From Salvia splendens (lineage: Eukaryota; Streptophyta; Magnoliopsida; Lamiales; Lamiaceae), in NCBI RefSeq assembly GCF_004379255.2, contig NC_056041.1, positions 17,205,559 to 17,269,558 of the forward strand: a DNA stretch of 64,000 nt, written 5' to 3'. The notes under the pieces are model-generated. The model was not told where the DNA came from. It searched no databases and saw nothing but the letters and a program-made list of their open reading frames with translations. A program made the translations under genes and the position numbers. This document shows, piece after piece, positions 1-12,701 of the stretch. Positions within the stretch are counted from its first letter, which is position 1. Each line of letters starts with the position of its first letter.

Positions 1-1
1 T

Positions 2-112
2 ATTTGGCCGATAGGTCAAATATGACCCCCGAGCAACTTGATTCACATTTGGCAATGATACAGGGTCTCCGAAGAACATTGGGGATATGACCAGATGAAT
101 AGTCTTCCACGG
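2..112 (+). pseudogene. C-terminal tail of Harbinger-type Myb-like ORF
   Basis: The reading frame beginning at base 2 encodes a short tail with the pattern MTPEQLDSHLAMIQGLRR and then a TGA. This matches the C-terminus of the proteins commonly annotated as 'glutathione S-transferase T3-like', which are the Myb/SANT-like second ORF of plant PIF/Harbinger elements. The diverged copy of the same tail lies at 29290-29400 on the minus strand. Only the last 36 or so codons are in the window, so whether the rest is intact cannot be said. Confidence 0.5.
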
Positions 113-199
113 GGGTATTTTTTAGCCTTTAGTTATGTATTTTTTATATTTTAGGATTTTAATTATGTAAATTTAAATTTTTAGTATTTTAATTATGTA

Positions 200-450
200 C
201 TCCCTCCGTCCCCGAATAAGAGTCGCTAATTTCCATTTTGGGCCGTCCCCCATTAAGAGTCACTCTTCATTTTTACCATAAATGGTAGTAGGCCCCACAT
301 TCCACTAACTCACTCCACTCACATTTTATTATAAAACCAATATAAAAATATGGGTCCCACATTTCACTAACTTTTTCAACCAACTTTTCTCTACATTTCT
401 TAAAACTCGTGTCCGGTTAAAGAGCGACTCCTATTAGGGGACGGAGGGAG
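200..450. mobile_element. Stowaway MITE (Tc1/mariner)
   Basis: It is bounded by the inverted ends CTCCCTCCGTCCCC and GGGGACGGAGGGAG and by a TA dinucleotide on each side, the Tc1/mariner target duplication. Inside each end are the subterminal words AAGAGTCGCT and AGCGACTC. It is 251 bp and has no coding capacity. The same family recurs at 7238-7473 (diverged) and at 32163-33256 (enlarged by captured DNA). Confidence 0.9.
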
Positions 451-838
451 TAATTTTTAATTTTTAGTATTTTAATTATGTAATTTTTAATTTTTTTGTA
501 ATTTGTAATAGTATTCCGGATATTTTTAATGTATTTTAATATTGTAGAAATGTTTTATTTAAATTGAATAATAGAATGGTGGGACCCTGAGTATGTCCTT
601 ACGGAAGAGCATGAATATGAATGTTGCTCTTACCTAAGAATAAGGAGTAAAAAAAAGTAATAAAAGTGGATCCGGCCTCACATCCGTGCTCTTGCCAATG
701 GGATGCTGTAAGGGCGTTCGAACGGCGTCGTCTAGAACCCTCGGACTTTCCACATCTGACTGTTCTTCGCCCTCCGTCCTTCCAAACCAAAAGTTGCCGA
801 TCAATCAACCTTCACAGCGAGAGAAGAGTTGATTAAAG

Positions 839-3800
839 ATGATAACTCGATCTTCATCTGGAGGCGGATTCAACATCGCCGCCGTTACCAAGAAGATCGA
901 TGTAGACAATCGAATTTCTCTACGCTATTACCACCGAATTGCCGATAATATTCTCAAGCAGGTGAATATCTACAATTGGAGCTGTTTTCTCTTTGAATTT
1001 ATCAATTTTCTTCTGTTCTGTCGATATTTCTATCTTCGTGTTTATAATTTTCGTGGAATGAAAAGCTGTATCACAACTTCGACTTCTCGTATGTTTAATA
1101 AACTACGGGGCATTTCACATTTGTACCTATGGAGTTTCTTCTACACGTAATTGATGTTATTACCTTGGTTCATGTGAGGGCACTACGTTGAGTCTCAGTG
1201 GTATTAGTTACATATTCGTTTATGGCTTCTGATTCCAATTCTACTCTCTCACGCTTTGAATGTATATATGTTCATATGCCATCATGAATAAAATGGAGAA
1301 GATTTTCTGATGCCTAGTATGTACATAGTGCAAAAGAATTTTTACGTAAAGAGGTGGTTTTAGGAATACGGCAAGCATGTGTCAATGTTTTTGAAAACTA
1401 GATTACCCTCATCCTTTTTAGCACCAATTTTTGGCCAAAGCAATGTGAATCTCTGCCGATATTATATGGAGTACTTTTTTGACCTTCCTGGGGATATGAT
1501 CACTAAATCATAGTAAGTGTAATTAGTTTGGATACCTGTAGGTCATTATATACCACATATAGATGTTAGGAACCTCTTTAAATAAATAACTCGTCAATTT
1601 CCTGCTTGAACTACTTTGGAACTCTAGACATTCAAGTGTTGCTAACAGATTAAAAATTGGAATATCACCTTCAGCTTATTTGTAATCAAACCTTTATGCA
1701 TTCATCTAGACACCTAAAACTATTCGTCTATAATATGATTATGCATAAGAAACTGTTATTGTTTGTTTGATTTTAGTAGTAGAGAAGTTTTTACCTGACT
1801 TATATTACTGTTCTGCTATTTTGTTGATCTATAACTTTCTGCTTCAAGATAATGTGACAACTAATTGTTGTTGTGACTTGTGAAACTGCCATTGAGCTCT
1901 AACATGTGCGTTTTTTGCTTCATTTGATTTTCTTTGCCTACATTACATTATAGACACCAGTCACAACTATAATAACTCGCTTCTGACACCTGATCCTTTG
2001 TTCATTTATCTGGAAGTACACATTTCATGTTTATACTTTGAGTCAAATAATTTATTTGATCTTTTTTTCAGTCATTTATTTATTTTTATTTCCCTCCATA
2101 TTGAGTACTTATCACACTTTGTCCTATGTAGGCTGACATATTTCGCGAGGAAAAGAATATTATTGACCTCTATGTTATGCTCCTTAGATTTTCAAGGTGA
2201 GAAACAATGCTGCGTTCAAATTCGTTGTTTGATTTAGTTACAGTATTCCAAAATATATATATCATGTAGCATGAAATATGAAAAACTCAGTTTTGTGAAA
2301 GCTGCTTGTTGTCTTTTGTTTAGTTTGGTGACTGAGACAATACCTTGCCATAAAGAGTATAGAACATCTCTACAGAGCAGTAAACTCAATCTCAAAAGGG
2401 TAACAATTGACAACAATTGCTCATCTCCTTATTATTATTACTGGTGCTGGTCCTGGTGGTATAGCTAGCTAGTGTGTTGGTAGATTTTGTTATTGGATTA
2501 AATCCTTCTTTTGTGTTAATCTGCTTTTTCAGAAATTGAATACTGCAATGACTGAGCTTGAGGAATTGAAACCAGCTGTTTCAGAAAAACTTCAGGAGTT
2601 GCAATATAAACAAATTTATCAACTTCATAAACAGCAGAAATCTCAGCAAAGTCAAACTTTGGAACCCTCAGTAGAATGGCCTCTTGTTAGACGAAACGTG
2701 AATGATTTTAGTATAAAACAGGTATAATTGTCATAGCGAGTCAGTTGATATTGGATATTTTATTTGTTAGTTATAATTGGACTAGTGTGTGATCTTTGTT
2801 TTATGATTTATGTATTTAATTCTTCATATTATTTTATCTATCAAGTAAGAAAAAGTACTATTCACTGTTTTGCAGCCTGTTATTAACCAATATGGATATC
2901 AAGCTCAAAAAGCATTCTCACTTAGCAAACAAACTGGAGAACATCTCCAAAGAGTGTAAGTTGCTATCTGTTATAACTTTGTTTTCTGTGAACAGAAAAA
3001 TGCATATTTTCGCCATCATTCCGCCCTCTTCTTATGCTTCCATTTTGGCCATGTATTTATGCATATTTTCCAGTTATGAGTTATGACCGGCATCGAGGGT
3101 CCCAAATTATTGTATGTGGCATCAAATTCAATAATCAGAGATATTTCTGAAATCTTAAAGCTATTTAATAGAGCTTAAAATACTTCCACTGGTTAGTGAG
3201 AGTGGGAATTAGTGTTCTATTCTAAAATCTTCTTTACAATTTAGTGAAATTAATAAGACACATCTCATCTAGCAAAACATGATTCACGAGACTAGACATG
3301 TTGAGTGTCTGCATTCAATAGAGACAACACATGTCCGCTAAAAATGCGATTTAGAACTCTGTCGAGTGTTTTCTGCGTTCAATATAAATAGTTAAGGGAG
3401 GAGTCTTGCATTAGACTGTGTCACCGTTGGCAGGGTCAATACCCAGATCAAAACCCATATATGATGAAATTTTTATTTAGAAGTACCAACAAAATTACAA
3501 ATATACAATTGAAATGTGGGTTAGGAAAGGACTAAGCTAGGGGTTTCAGTGGAAAGAAAGACAAATGCTTCCTATTCTTCTATTGGAATTGTCTTCATTG
3601 AAGTTTACATTAGATCAACAAGCGTGGAATAGGCAAGGTTGGAAGCTCTTTGTTCAGAAGGAAGGATCGATCAAAGGAACTATCCAAAAATCCAAGTCGG
3701 GTTTCGGGGTAGAAAGTCTCGCTTTTTGGGAAGAAAAATGCCAAATGCGTGAGAACCTTGGTATTGGCTTCCCCTTTCATCATGGAAGCGGACCTTTGAT

Positions 3801-6800
3801 TTCCTTGGACCATGCAAGAATTCGTCGTCCGATTGAATCTGCTTGTTCCTGGATGCTCTAAAGAAATCTATCGCTATTCCTTTCCTCGACCGATAAAGCT
3901 TCATTCCGAATCACAAGAGCAATCTCTTTTTTGAATGTTCGTTTTCGTTATGGTAATGCAATGCAAGAGGTCGGAAATCAGGTTGTTTACGGCCATTCTC
4001 GTTTGAACAAACAAGAGCAATCTCTTTTTTGAATGTTCGTTTTCGTCATGGTAATGCAATGCAAGAGGTCGGAAATCAGGTTGTTTACGGCCATTCTCGT
4101 TTGAACAAGAGTGTGATCTCCCCTGGTATTCGTAGAGAGCTTAGACGACACCGGGCTTATTCCTCAAAGAATCTATAGCAAGCACCGTCTTCTTCTTCGC
4201 TTAGTGAGTTGCCTCTCTCCTCGGGTGACTGAACTCGCTTTTAAGCAATCAGAGTAGGGATCTCTCTTCGATGAGTCAGACTAGGCTATGATTCCCAGAT
4301 AGGAAGAAAGAGCATTCGCCACTTCAAGCTAGTCACTAGAACTCCCTCCTTACTTAGATCTTCGTGACCCAGGGGAGAAGCTTGGCTTATTGAACTCCAG
4401 ATTTTTAACTGCCTTACGTCGAGCTATTTCTTTTAGACTAATGATATCATTGGATAAGTCAAATCAATTTATTGCAAACAGCGCAGTTGTTTGTATTTCA
4501 TTTTCTTCTTCTTCTTGAAAGTTTTTGTGCTAGTTAAGTGATTATAAGTAATTGAAAGAAATGCTTAGTAGAGAATAATCAGTGCATAAGTTGATTATGG
4601 TTTTGCTTATACATTTATTAAATTACAGTTAAATTACAATTGTTTCAATTTCACTGAGTACGTTAAGTGATGTGTATATAAAATATAAATTCACAATGAA
4701 CTCCTCAGATTTCAAGTGATATGTCTACCAGCTTAAACTTTTGTTAAATGAAAAAGAATTGAGATATGCTTCTTCATTTGTCAATCTAGTAAAAAAGTTG
4801 TGTAATTTTATTGCCATCCTGACCTATGTGATCTCTTTTATGTGATATCAGTGAAGACAAACATTATTGTTGTGCTGGATTATGTTTGAATATTTTTGCC
4901 TCTTTTTTTATATCTACGTTTTGTGTGTTTCTCGTAGATCATTGAGCATTCCACGCGCAAAGGAGGAAACTCTTTCAAAACATTCTATTTTGGGCCCAAA
5001 TGGGCTTCGTGGGCAGTGGCAGGGTCCAACTCACTATAAGGTAGTGTAACAATTGCTTTATGTCTTTTCCCTTTCATTAAGTGAACATTTATTTGATTTG
5101 ATTTTGTATGTGCAGGTTCAGTATCCAAGTACTTTAGACTTCACTCCTATACAGATCCCTGGGTACGCTAATGCTATTATTCTTTGTGTTTCTTTTCGGG
5201 CCTCGAGTAAATCACTACTTATATTTGAAATTGGTAGTTTTTTTTTTCTAATAGCGTGTATCTGTGAACATAGTACACGGCTGTAAAAAACCTACATACG
5301 ATAAGTGATGCTTCTGTTGTCCTTTTTAATGGTTAGTGGTTATGTGATGCTACATGAGTTTTGTGTCCATATAGGGTTAATAGCACTCAGAATTCTACTG
5401 AGGATGGGATTGTGATGAAAGAGGAAAATGGCGGCTCAGAACAAGATAAATCAAGCTTGGAATCTGTAGTTCCGCCAAAAACTGATAACCAACAGATTGA
5501 AGAATCTATTTCCCTCATATCTTTTGAAGATGAAAGTGCTTCACAAAGTGAGGTAATTAGACAACCTTCTCTCCCACCTGTACTAGTAGAGGTACAGGAT
5601 TTGATTCCAGCCTCAACCCCAGAGACTGAAACAGAAAGTGGGTTGGTAAATGGTTCTGATGATGCTTTAGTATGTTCTGAGGATCCCCTACAGTTGCACA
5701 TAGTAAGGTCTTTCGACTCTTTCATAGTATTATTCTCAACTGCTATCTAATTCCTCTTTGAATTACTTTATCTTTATAAGCATTTGTCTGGTTAATGAGC
5801 TTTCAGAACGTCAAAAATGATCATTGTGCTTATTCTTGTATCAGCCAACCGAACTGATGAACAGTTTTATGAAGCTAGCAAAGTCAAACACCAATAAGAA
5901 CTTAGAAACATGTGGTGTCCTTGCAGGTTCCCTCGTAAGTAGTACTTTCGTCTAGCTCTTCCCTTGATTTTTTTTTTGGAATCATGTGTTTTCCTATTCT
6001 ATTTCTGAACAAAATATTTTTTGGTTATTACCACAGAAAAACAGGAAATTTTACATTACTGCTCTTATTATTCCAAAGCAAGAATCAACTTCAGATTCGG
6101 TAAGCCAGAGTGCTGCTACTTATATATGCACAAAATTATTGTAAGCCAGTTTGATACTAAATCATTTTCTCTCAACCAGTGTCAGACCACAAACGAGGAG
6201 GAAATATTTGAAGTGCAGGACAAGCAGTCTCTTTTTCCCCTTGGATGGATTCATGTAAGTTACCTTTGTTTGTGCTTTCTGAAGGGCCTCAAGTTAGTCA
6301 ACTTCTCTATTTGATTATTTTAAGGTTCAGTATATATTTTTGATGTCCCTGGATTCTAGTTTAGAAGGGGCCTTATTGTCTTGCTCCTCTAGGTCCGGAC
6401 ACTTAGTGATAGCTTTTAAAAATGGTACCAGAAAGGGTTTGATGGATACCTTTTTAACCTTCAAAAAATGTTCTCTGTATGCTGTATATAACTGATTAAG
6501 CTCTCTTGTTTGTACATGAGCAACTAATCATTTTTCATCATTCTAATGCTACTACTTTTCGTAAATACTAACTAGATACATTGATAGCTCTTGTGATTGA
6601 CTATTAAGATTAGTTATACAGTATTTTTTTGCCGACATTGCTTTATTATGGCTTCATCGCCTACTTATAAGATTTGTACGAAATAATTTGAACTTTCATG
6701 TTGTCTCTGGACATGGAGAGTGTAAGGCTGTTTAGAGTGCAAAATATGTCAAATTCAGTCAAGCTCAAGACTCTAATATATGCTATGTGGAATGCTGAAC

Positions 6801-8422
6801 TTCATTATTTTCTGGGGCAGCATGGAAGCCATAATTGAGATTTTAATGAAATTTGAGCTTTCATGTTTATGACTGATTAGTTTGTCTTACATTACAGTGG
6901 AAGAGTCTAAACAATTCCAATGGTTTAAGTGCCTTCTTTGAGGGAAATGTAAAGCTTCAAAACTAGGCATTACATCAGGTGTCTCAGTGACATAATTCTT
7001 CTTACATTAGCATTGGGAAATGTGCCAGATAATGCCAATGGTTACAACCCAGAATGGTTACTTTATTTTGTTATGGACGAACTATCTGATATCTGCTTTT
7101 ACAACTCCAGTGGCCAACTTTTTCGTGTGGCTATCTGTTTCGTGTTTTGTAATGTTCACATATTTACATAGTTAAACATATGACTGTCCTTCTCATGCCT
7201 GTCAGTCTAAGCTCTGAATTTCCTTGGATAATATGTACTCCCTCCGCCCACTTTTTGTCCACTTTTGCCATTTTCGTCCATCCCCTATTTATTGTCCACT
7301 TTCATTTTTTACCATAAGTGTTAAGTAGGCCCCACATTCCACTCACCTTTTATCATAAAACTAATATATAAAAATGGGACCCACATTCCACTAACTTTTT
7401 TAACTCACTTTTCTTTTTCTACCCATGCCGTGCCCAACTCAAAGTGGGGACTAAAAATGGGGGACGGAGGGAGTATAATTTACTATCTCTCAGACAGAAA
7501 GAAATGATGTCATATTATGCTATTTGCTTATGCTCTGATTATTTATTGAAAAAAAAACTAGTTTCTTGGTTAGCCTTGTGGTCTTATTATGACTTCTCAG
7601 CCAAAAGTATTTTGGTCATTCAAAACATGTTGTGGTCTTGCGGATTAATATACTGAAAGCTGCTTATTGTTTTGCAGACACATCCTACACAATCTTGTTT
7701 CATGTCATCAATTGATGTACATACACACTACTCTTATCAGGTAGGAGCTCTCTTATACCCATAACAGTTGTCATCCTTACGATGTTCGCTATTTAGAGGA
7801 CGAGGGTTAGTATATCTTTGGGTGGGTGGGGGGATGGAGGTTTAGGGTGCCACTAAGTTATAAGGCCACTAAGTTAACTGGTAACCCTCATCAGTGTTAG
7901 CTGGCAATTGGTCATAACTTGTGTTCTCTGTGGCAGAGGGTAGTGTGGTACAGGGTTGCTTTTGGGCTCAAAATCCTAGATATTTTAAGAGATCAGTTTG
8001 TTTCAGATTTATAAGAGACTGGAATTGTAATGTGATTGAAATGTAGGATGTCTGATCATCCATTTGTCCTTTTTCTTGAATGAATGCTTGTACAGATCAT
8101 GTTGCCAGAAGCCATTGCCATTGTCATGGCACCAAGAGACACTTCAAGGTTCTCTTATTGAATTTCACTGTATCCTGTTAGTTTTTTCATTAGGATTAAC
8201 TGATAGTGAGAACTTGATTTACGAATGCATATATTTGTTTCATTGTTCAGGAAGCATGGCATTTTCCGGTTGACTTCAGGTGGCATGACCATCATCAGGC
8301 ATTGCCCGCGGCGGGGTTTCCATTCCCACGATCCTCCTTCCGATGGTAGCCCGATATACAGACAATGTACAGATGTTTATATGAATCCTGATCTGAAATT
8401 TGATGTCATTGATCTACGTTGA
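839..8422 (+). CDS. AMSH1: AMSH1-like K63-linkage deubiquitinase (JAMM metalloprotease)
   Basis: Fourteen exons with GT-AG introns join in one frame to 508 codons: 839-961, 2132-2196, 2324-2399, 2533-2721, 2876-2955, 4938-5040, 5116-5162, 5375-5702, 5845-5934, 6037-6099, 6180-6254, 7678-7740, 8096-8148 and 8251-8422. Arabidopsis AMSH1 has 507 residues. The N-terminus carries the MIT-like helical domain (DVDNRISLRYYHRIADNILK). The C-terminus is the MPN+ domain with the JAMM zinc site: the Glu of ETCGVLAG, then HTHP, then SCFMSSID. The protein ends in the family tail KFDVIDLR. AMSH enzymes cut K63-linked ubiquitin on endosomal cargo with ESCRT-III and act in vacuolar trafficking and autophagy. 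The residue pattern is closer to AMSH1 than to AMSH3. Introns hold an organelle-like insertion (3565-4440) and a MITE (7238-7473). No frame break is seen. Confidence 0.93.
3565..4440. other. Probable organelle (mitochondrial-like) DNA insertion in AMSH1 intron 5
   Basis: This block sits between the exons ending at 2955 and starting at 4938. It differs from its flanks: it is far less AT-rich, lacks poly-T/A runs, has long open stretches on both strands, and has the texture of plant mitochondrial intergenic DNA. It contains a near-perfect 98-bp tandem duplication (3913-4108). I cannot name a mitochondrial gene in it, so the origin is an inference from composition and style. A degraded repeat or a gene fragment are alternatives. 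Confidence 0.4.
3913..4108. repeat. 98-bp tandem duplication
   Basis: Two head-to-tail 98-bp copies (3913-4010 and 4011-4108) differ at one position that I can see (TTATGG versus TCATGG). The low divergence means that the duplication is recent relative to the surrounding intron. Confidence 0.9.
7238..7473. mobile_element. Stowaway MITE in AMSH1 intron 11
   Basis: Ends CTCCCTCCGCCC and GGGGGACGGAGGGAG lie between TA dinucleotides. It is 236 bp, non-coding, and a diverged relative of the MITE at 200-450. It lies wholly within the intron 6255-7677. Confidence 0.85.
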
Positions 8423-10261
8423 TTACGCTGGCCTTTAGTGGTGTTTGATATAATACTAATTCATGATATATCATTGAAGTACATTGTGCTGTGTGTAGAT
8501 TTGACTAGCTAAATATTTGTAAAAATTGAATTACCATTGCCTAAGAAATTGTTTGATTGGGTAGCTAAGTCTTTGTAAAATTGATCTATGTTGATTACTC
8601 TGGCCTCTCATTGGATTGTAACTCCTTAGTCCTTATAGTTGGAAGCCTGTCAAAATCGATAGTCTCGTGAAATTAGTAAAAATTGTGCAATTTATGATGT
8701 TTGCAATTTGCATCGTTTAAAAATATGGATTTCTATATTAATCAAATGTTAAGGTCAATGTTCTTACATTGGCTTGATTCTGTTCTTTCTGATTCATGAG
8801 CTCCTTGTATTATACAATCATATTTTGGTAGGGAAAAGAAAAGAAATAACAGTTCATATCTAAAATTTAATTAATGAAGACAAATAAATTGAACATAAAT
8901 AATACTACTACTAATTGATAATTAAAATTTGAATTTTACCTGAAAATGTACGAGTCGAGCTTATAATCTACTGTACAACATAATGGGAAAAAAAATATAG
9001 TTGTTTGTGTATCCAATTGCCAAGCCGTCGAAGCCATGACAATTCAATCCAAAATATGTGGATTAGCCGAAGAGTTCACTAAATTAATAGGATTAGAGAC
9101 GAAATTTTATAATACAAAAAAAATCTCAATCTAAATGATCCAATAATTTGATAAGGTTGCCCAAACCCCAAAACGAATTAGTTTAATTGACATCACTACA
9201 ACTTTTGAAGTTGATGTGAAAGTTGAGATTTGCTTAAATACATACACTCATCATCTCACAAACAATGGTATTGGTATAATCTACATCATCACCTCATTGG
9301 TTTTATGCATAACCTAAAAATAAGGAGGGCGACCAATTGTTTTGTAGTTAAAATTAATCCACATGGCACCCACCCTACCCCCAATTCTATTTTCTCACTC
9401 CCCCTCTCTCTCTGTCTCACTCTCTCTCATCATTCTTGAGAAATATTTTCTTACTTTCAAGAATTCTTCAAGAAAATGAAACACAGCCGTGCAACCTTTG
9501 ACGCCACCTTACCACGCCACCATTATGATCATCACCAGGTCATCTTTTTTTCCTTTTCCTTTTCCTTTTCCTTTCCATCCTTTGTTCTTAATTGCCATTA
9601 TTTTTATTAAGGTATATATATATGAATACATTTTGGCAAATCAAATGTTTAAGAGACCTTTATTTCCTCGATTAAGAATGACAAGGGTTTTCTTATTTCT
9701 GCCTTTTTAACAAAAGAAAATAAGATCTCTATATCATACATATTATGCATGTAATAGAGGTAAATCTCGATGAAAAGTCGAGAATATAAGAAACAAACGT
9801 ATAATATCATTATACTATTCGTCGAAGAATAAAACAAATTCCCCATTCTCAATTTAAATAAGAATTTTCATTTCAACATTCTCGATCTTAGAGTAACCTG
9901 ATCTGAAGTAATCTTATGATCATGTTTTGTCTTATCTATCTTCCCTACAAAACGGACCCAATATTTCCCTTTTCTTACATGTGTGCCTATATTCCCTTTT
10001 GTAGTTAATACACATTGACACAGCATTTAAAATGGCAATTTTGGATTTGTATAATCCAATTGTGCAGGTAATTAATGAGGTCTCTTCCCATAATGACCCT
10101 TGTATCTCATGTTTGTTAGAAGGAATCCCTTGCTTGAATTTTGGAATCTCCAAGGATTGCACCCTCAAGCTTCTTTCCCCTCACCTCAACAACACACCCT
10201 CCAAACACACACATTCCCAACCCTCTAAAACCACCACCACCACCACCACCACACCACAAAA
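8423..10261. other. Intergenic region between AMSH1 and the GT14 gene
   Basis: AT-rich spacer without a convincing gene. Just after the AMSH1 stop a short diverged duplication is visible: the block around 8405-8440 (GATCTACGTTGATTAC) recurs at 8581-8615. Simple repeats include TTTTCC units near 9545-9575, CT-rich tracts near 9400-9425, and ACC/CAC triplets at 10230-10258 directly before the GT14 start. The last few hundred bases presumably include that gene's promoter and 5' leader, but no clear TATA box could be assigned. Confidence 0.6.
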
Positions 10262-12701
10262 ATGAAGAAACAACAACTCCCCCAAAATGAACAAGACACA
10301 ACCCAATACACCAAACTCCACCCCTCCCACAGCCTCCTCCACAACATGGTCATCTACTTCCTCTTCTTCGGGTCCGGCCTCGTCGTCGGCCTCACCCTCA
10401 CCCTCTACCTCCCCCCAAGCCTCCAATTCTCCCAATTCTCCTCCTCCATCCAAGAAACCTCCTCCACCCCAACCCCACCACCCCCGCCTCCGTCTCCGCC
10501 TCTGCACCACCCTCCCCCGCGCATGCAGCCGCGGGCGGGGCTGAGGGACTTCCTCAGGGTCGAGGACAACGCGACGCACGACATGACGGACGCGGAGCTC
10601 CTGTGGCGGGCGTCGATGAAGCCGAAGATCGAGGATTTTCCGTTCAGGCGGACGGCGAAGGTGGCGTTCATGTTCCTGGCGAAGGGGGACCTGCCGCTGG
10701 CGCCGCTGTGGGAGCTCTTCTTTAGAGGGCACCAAGGCTTGTATTCCATCTACGTCCATTGTCAGCCTTCTTACAAAGGGACTTTTCCAAAGGGTTCGGT
10801 TTTTCATGGCAGAAGAATTGCTAGCAAGGTATCATCTCTCTCTCTTTCTCTCTTTCAAGTAGTTAATTACCAAATCTTTGATTATGTTGCATGCTTTGGA
10901 CTTTGGTTGCATTGAGATCTATGACTACTTAAGTGTTTCTTTTTTTATAAAAAAATTGTGTTTCATCATTTTTTGTAGTTTTGTTATATTGCAACTAGTA
11001 CAACTTAAGGTCTTGAATTCTTCTTTTCACAAGTGACAAGTATATACTCTATGTTTCTTTTTATTCTTGAATAGATTAACTTTCTTTTCTTGTTACTTTC
11101 TTAGTTAATCTAGAAAGTTTCACCTTCATTTATAAAGACCATGTAAAATTAAAGAAAATGTGAAATTTCTATAAATAAAAGAAATTTAGCAACTATATAC
11201 TCCACATCACCCCCTATAAAAATGTGGTAAAATGGAACTTCTTATTGAGAAGGATAGTTTTATTCTTTCCTTGTAGAGATAAGATGAGTAGATTACATAT
11301 TGGGGCAAACTATGTAAAGTTGAGCTCATTTGATTTATTTGAGATTTTGAAGATTCCTGATTCAATTTCAAACATTTAATAGCAGTTGACTTGAATAAAT
11401 ACACATGATCTACCAACCATGCTGACATGAATCCACATTCCCCAAGATTCAAGTAATTATCACTAGATTTGGGCTTGCAATAGTGAAATTACTTAGAAAT
11501 TTGTCTTTCATGCCTTCTGCTCTACCTATTAATGAAGCTAGTTCTTCTATGCATTGTAAACAAATTTATAACTCGGAATAGTTATAATATAATATGGGTC
11601 CCATGTAGAGACAGAACCACAGATAATAAATAGGTCAACTATTAAAATGTTTAGACAATTCATATATAATATTCCCTTGATTTTATCAAAAAATTCCCTT
11701 TTATCTGTCACACATATAAAAATAATTACTACTACTATGTTTTTGACAATACTCTGTTCAAGCGCTTATTTATTTGTTCCACGTATTATTTCAGTTTCAT
11801 ACAAATATTAAATAAGGGTCTTAGTAAAGAAAAGTTTTGTGACAATTCACATTAGAAAAGTGACCTATGTGACCTTCCACCCCTAATTTGGAGGGAACGT
11901 ATATTTTCATTGAATTTTTCTCTTTTTCTGGCCAATTTTAATAACTAGAAAATTTCATATTGTTTTTAACCATCCAAATTATTAGGAGGGTTAACTGTAT
12001 AGTGTTATTTAGATTTTATGAAATGAATAGATGAAAATGACATTGATGATCATATGTTACAGGAGGTAGAATGGGGCAAGATCAGCATGGTCGCAGCTGA
12101 ACGCCGGCTGCTGGCGAACGCGTTGCTAGATGTGTCGAACCAACGTTTCGTCCTCCTCTCCGAGGCATGCATCCCTCTCTTCAACTTCCCAACGATCTAC
12201 AGCTACTTGATGAAATCCCGAACCTCATTCGTAGAGTCATACGACAAGGAGGGCCCCGTGGGGCGTGGGCGCTATGACCGCCACATGATGCCCTTGGTGA
12301 CCATTGAAGAGTGGCGGAAGGGGGCCCAGTGGTTCGAGATGGACCGGGAGCTGGCCCTCGAGGTCATCTCGGACCACGTCTACTTCACCCTTTTCAAGAA
12401 CTACTGCAAACCCGCTTGCTACTCGGACGAGCATTACCTGCCCACTATGATCACCAAACACTTCCCTTTCAAGAACGCTAACCGGACTTTGACTTGGGTT
12501 GACTGGTCCCGGGGCGGGCCCCACCCGCTGAAATTCATCCGCCTCGACGTCACCCCGGACATGCTGAACCGGATGAGGGGCGGCACGGAGTGCATCTACA
12601 ATGGGAGGCCCACCAAAGTTTGCTACTTGTTTGCTAGGAAGTTCACGGTCAACGCGTTGGACCGGTTGTTAAGGTTTGCACCAAAGTTGATGAAATTTTG
12701 A
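10262..12701 (+). CDS. GT14 core-2/I-branching beta-1,6-N-acetylglucosaminyltransferase-like protein
   Basis: Two exons, 10262-10828 and 12063-12701, join in phase 0 to 401 residues, a normal length for the plant GT14 'Branch' (DUF266) family. Residues about 28-50 ([21 protein letters not shown]) form a single signal-anchor helix. A Pro-rich stem follows, then the catalytic domain. Family landmarks are [19 protein letters not shown] in exon 1 and, in exon 2, [50 protein letters not shown] and a C-terminal LFARKF block. These proteins are Golgi type II membrane enzymes. Some plant members act on arabinogalactan glycans, but substrates are mostly unproven. The first exon is strongly GC-rich and proline-coding, unlike its flanks. 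The ATG is chosen because it directly precedes the anchor and no earlier in-frame start fits. Confidence 0.9.

Larger units (their letters stand above)
1..715 (+). mobile_element. 3' part of a PIF/Harbinger-like element, cut by the window edge
   Basis: The first 150 bases match, in inverted order, the stretch at 29281-29400 in the second copy of this family, including the coding tail and the AT-rich 3' spacer. From about 575 to 715 it matches the other end of that copy (28973-29100): the GGTGGGACCC stretch, GGAAGAGCA and GTGCTCTTGCC blocks, then a terminal block read as GGATGC followed by TAA. Harbinger elements make 3-bp TTA/TAA duplications, which fits. A Stowaway MITE (200-450) has jumped into it. 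The right end falls about 120 bp before the AMSH1 start codon, so the element is part of that gene's proximal upstream region. The boundary is inferred from the two-copy comparison. Confidence 0.6.

Noticed and set aside
839..1150. A 103-codon ORF at the AMSH1 start taken as a separate small gene
   Set aside because: It is exon 1 of AMSH1 reading on into the intron; the GT donor at 962 and the following exons keep the family frame.
10181..10807. A 208-codon minus-strand ORF, very rich in Glu, Arg and Gly
   Set aside because: It is the antisense of the GC-rich first exon of the GT14 gene; the plus strand has clear family motifs.
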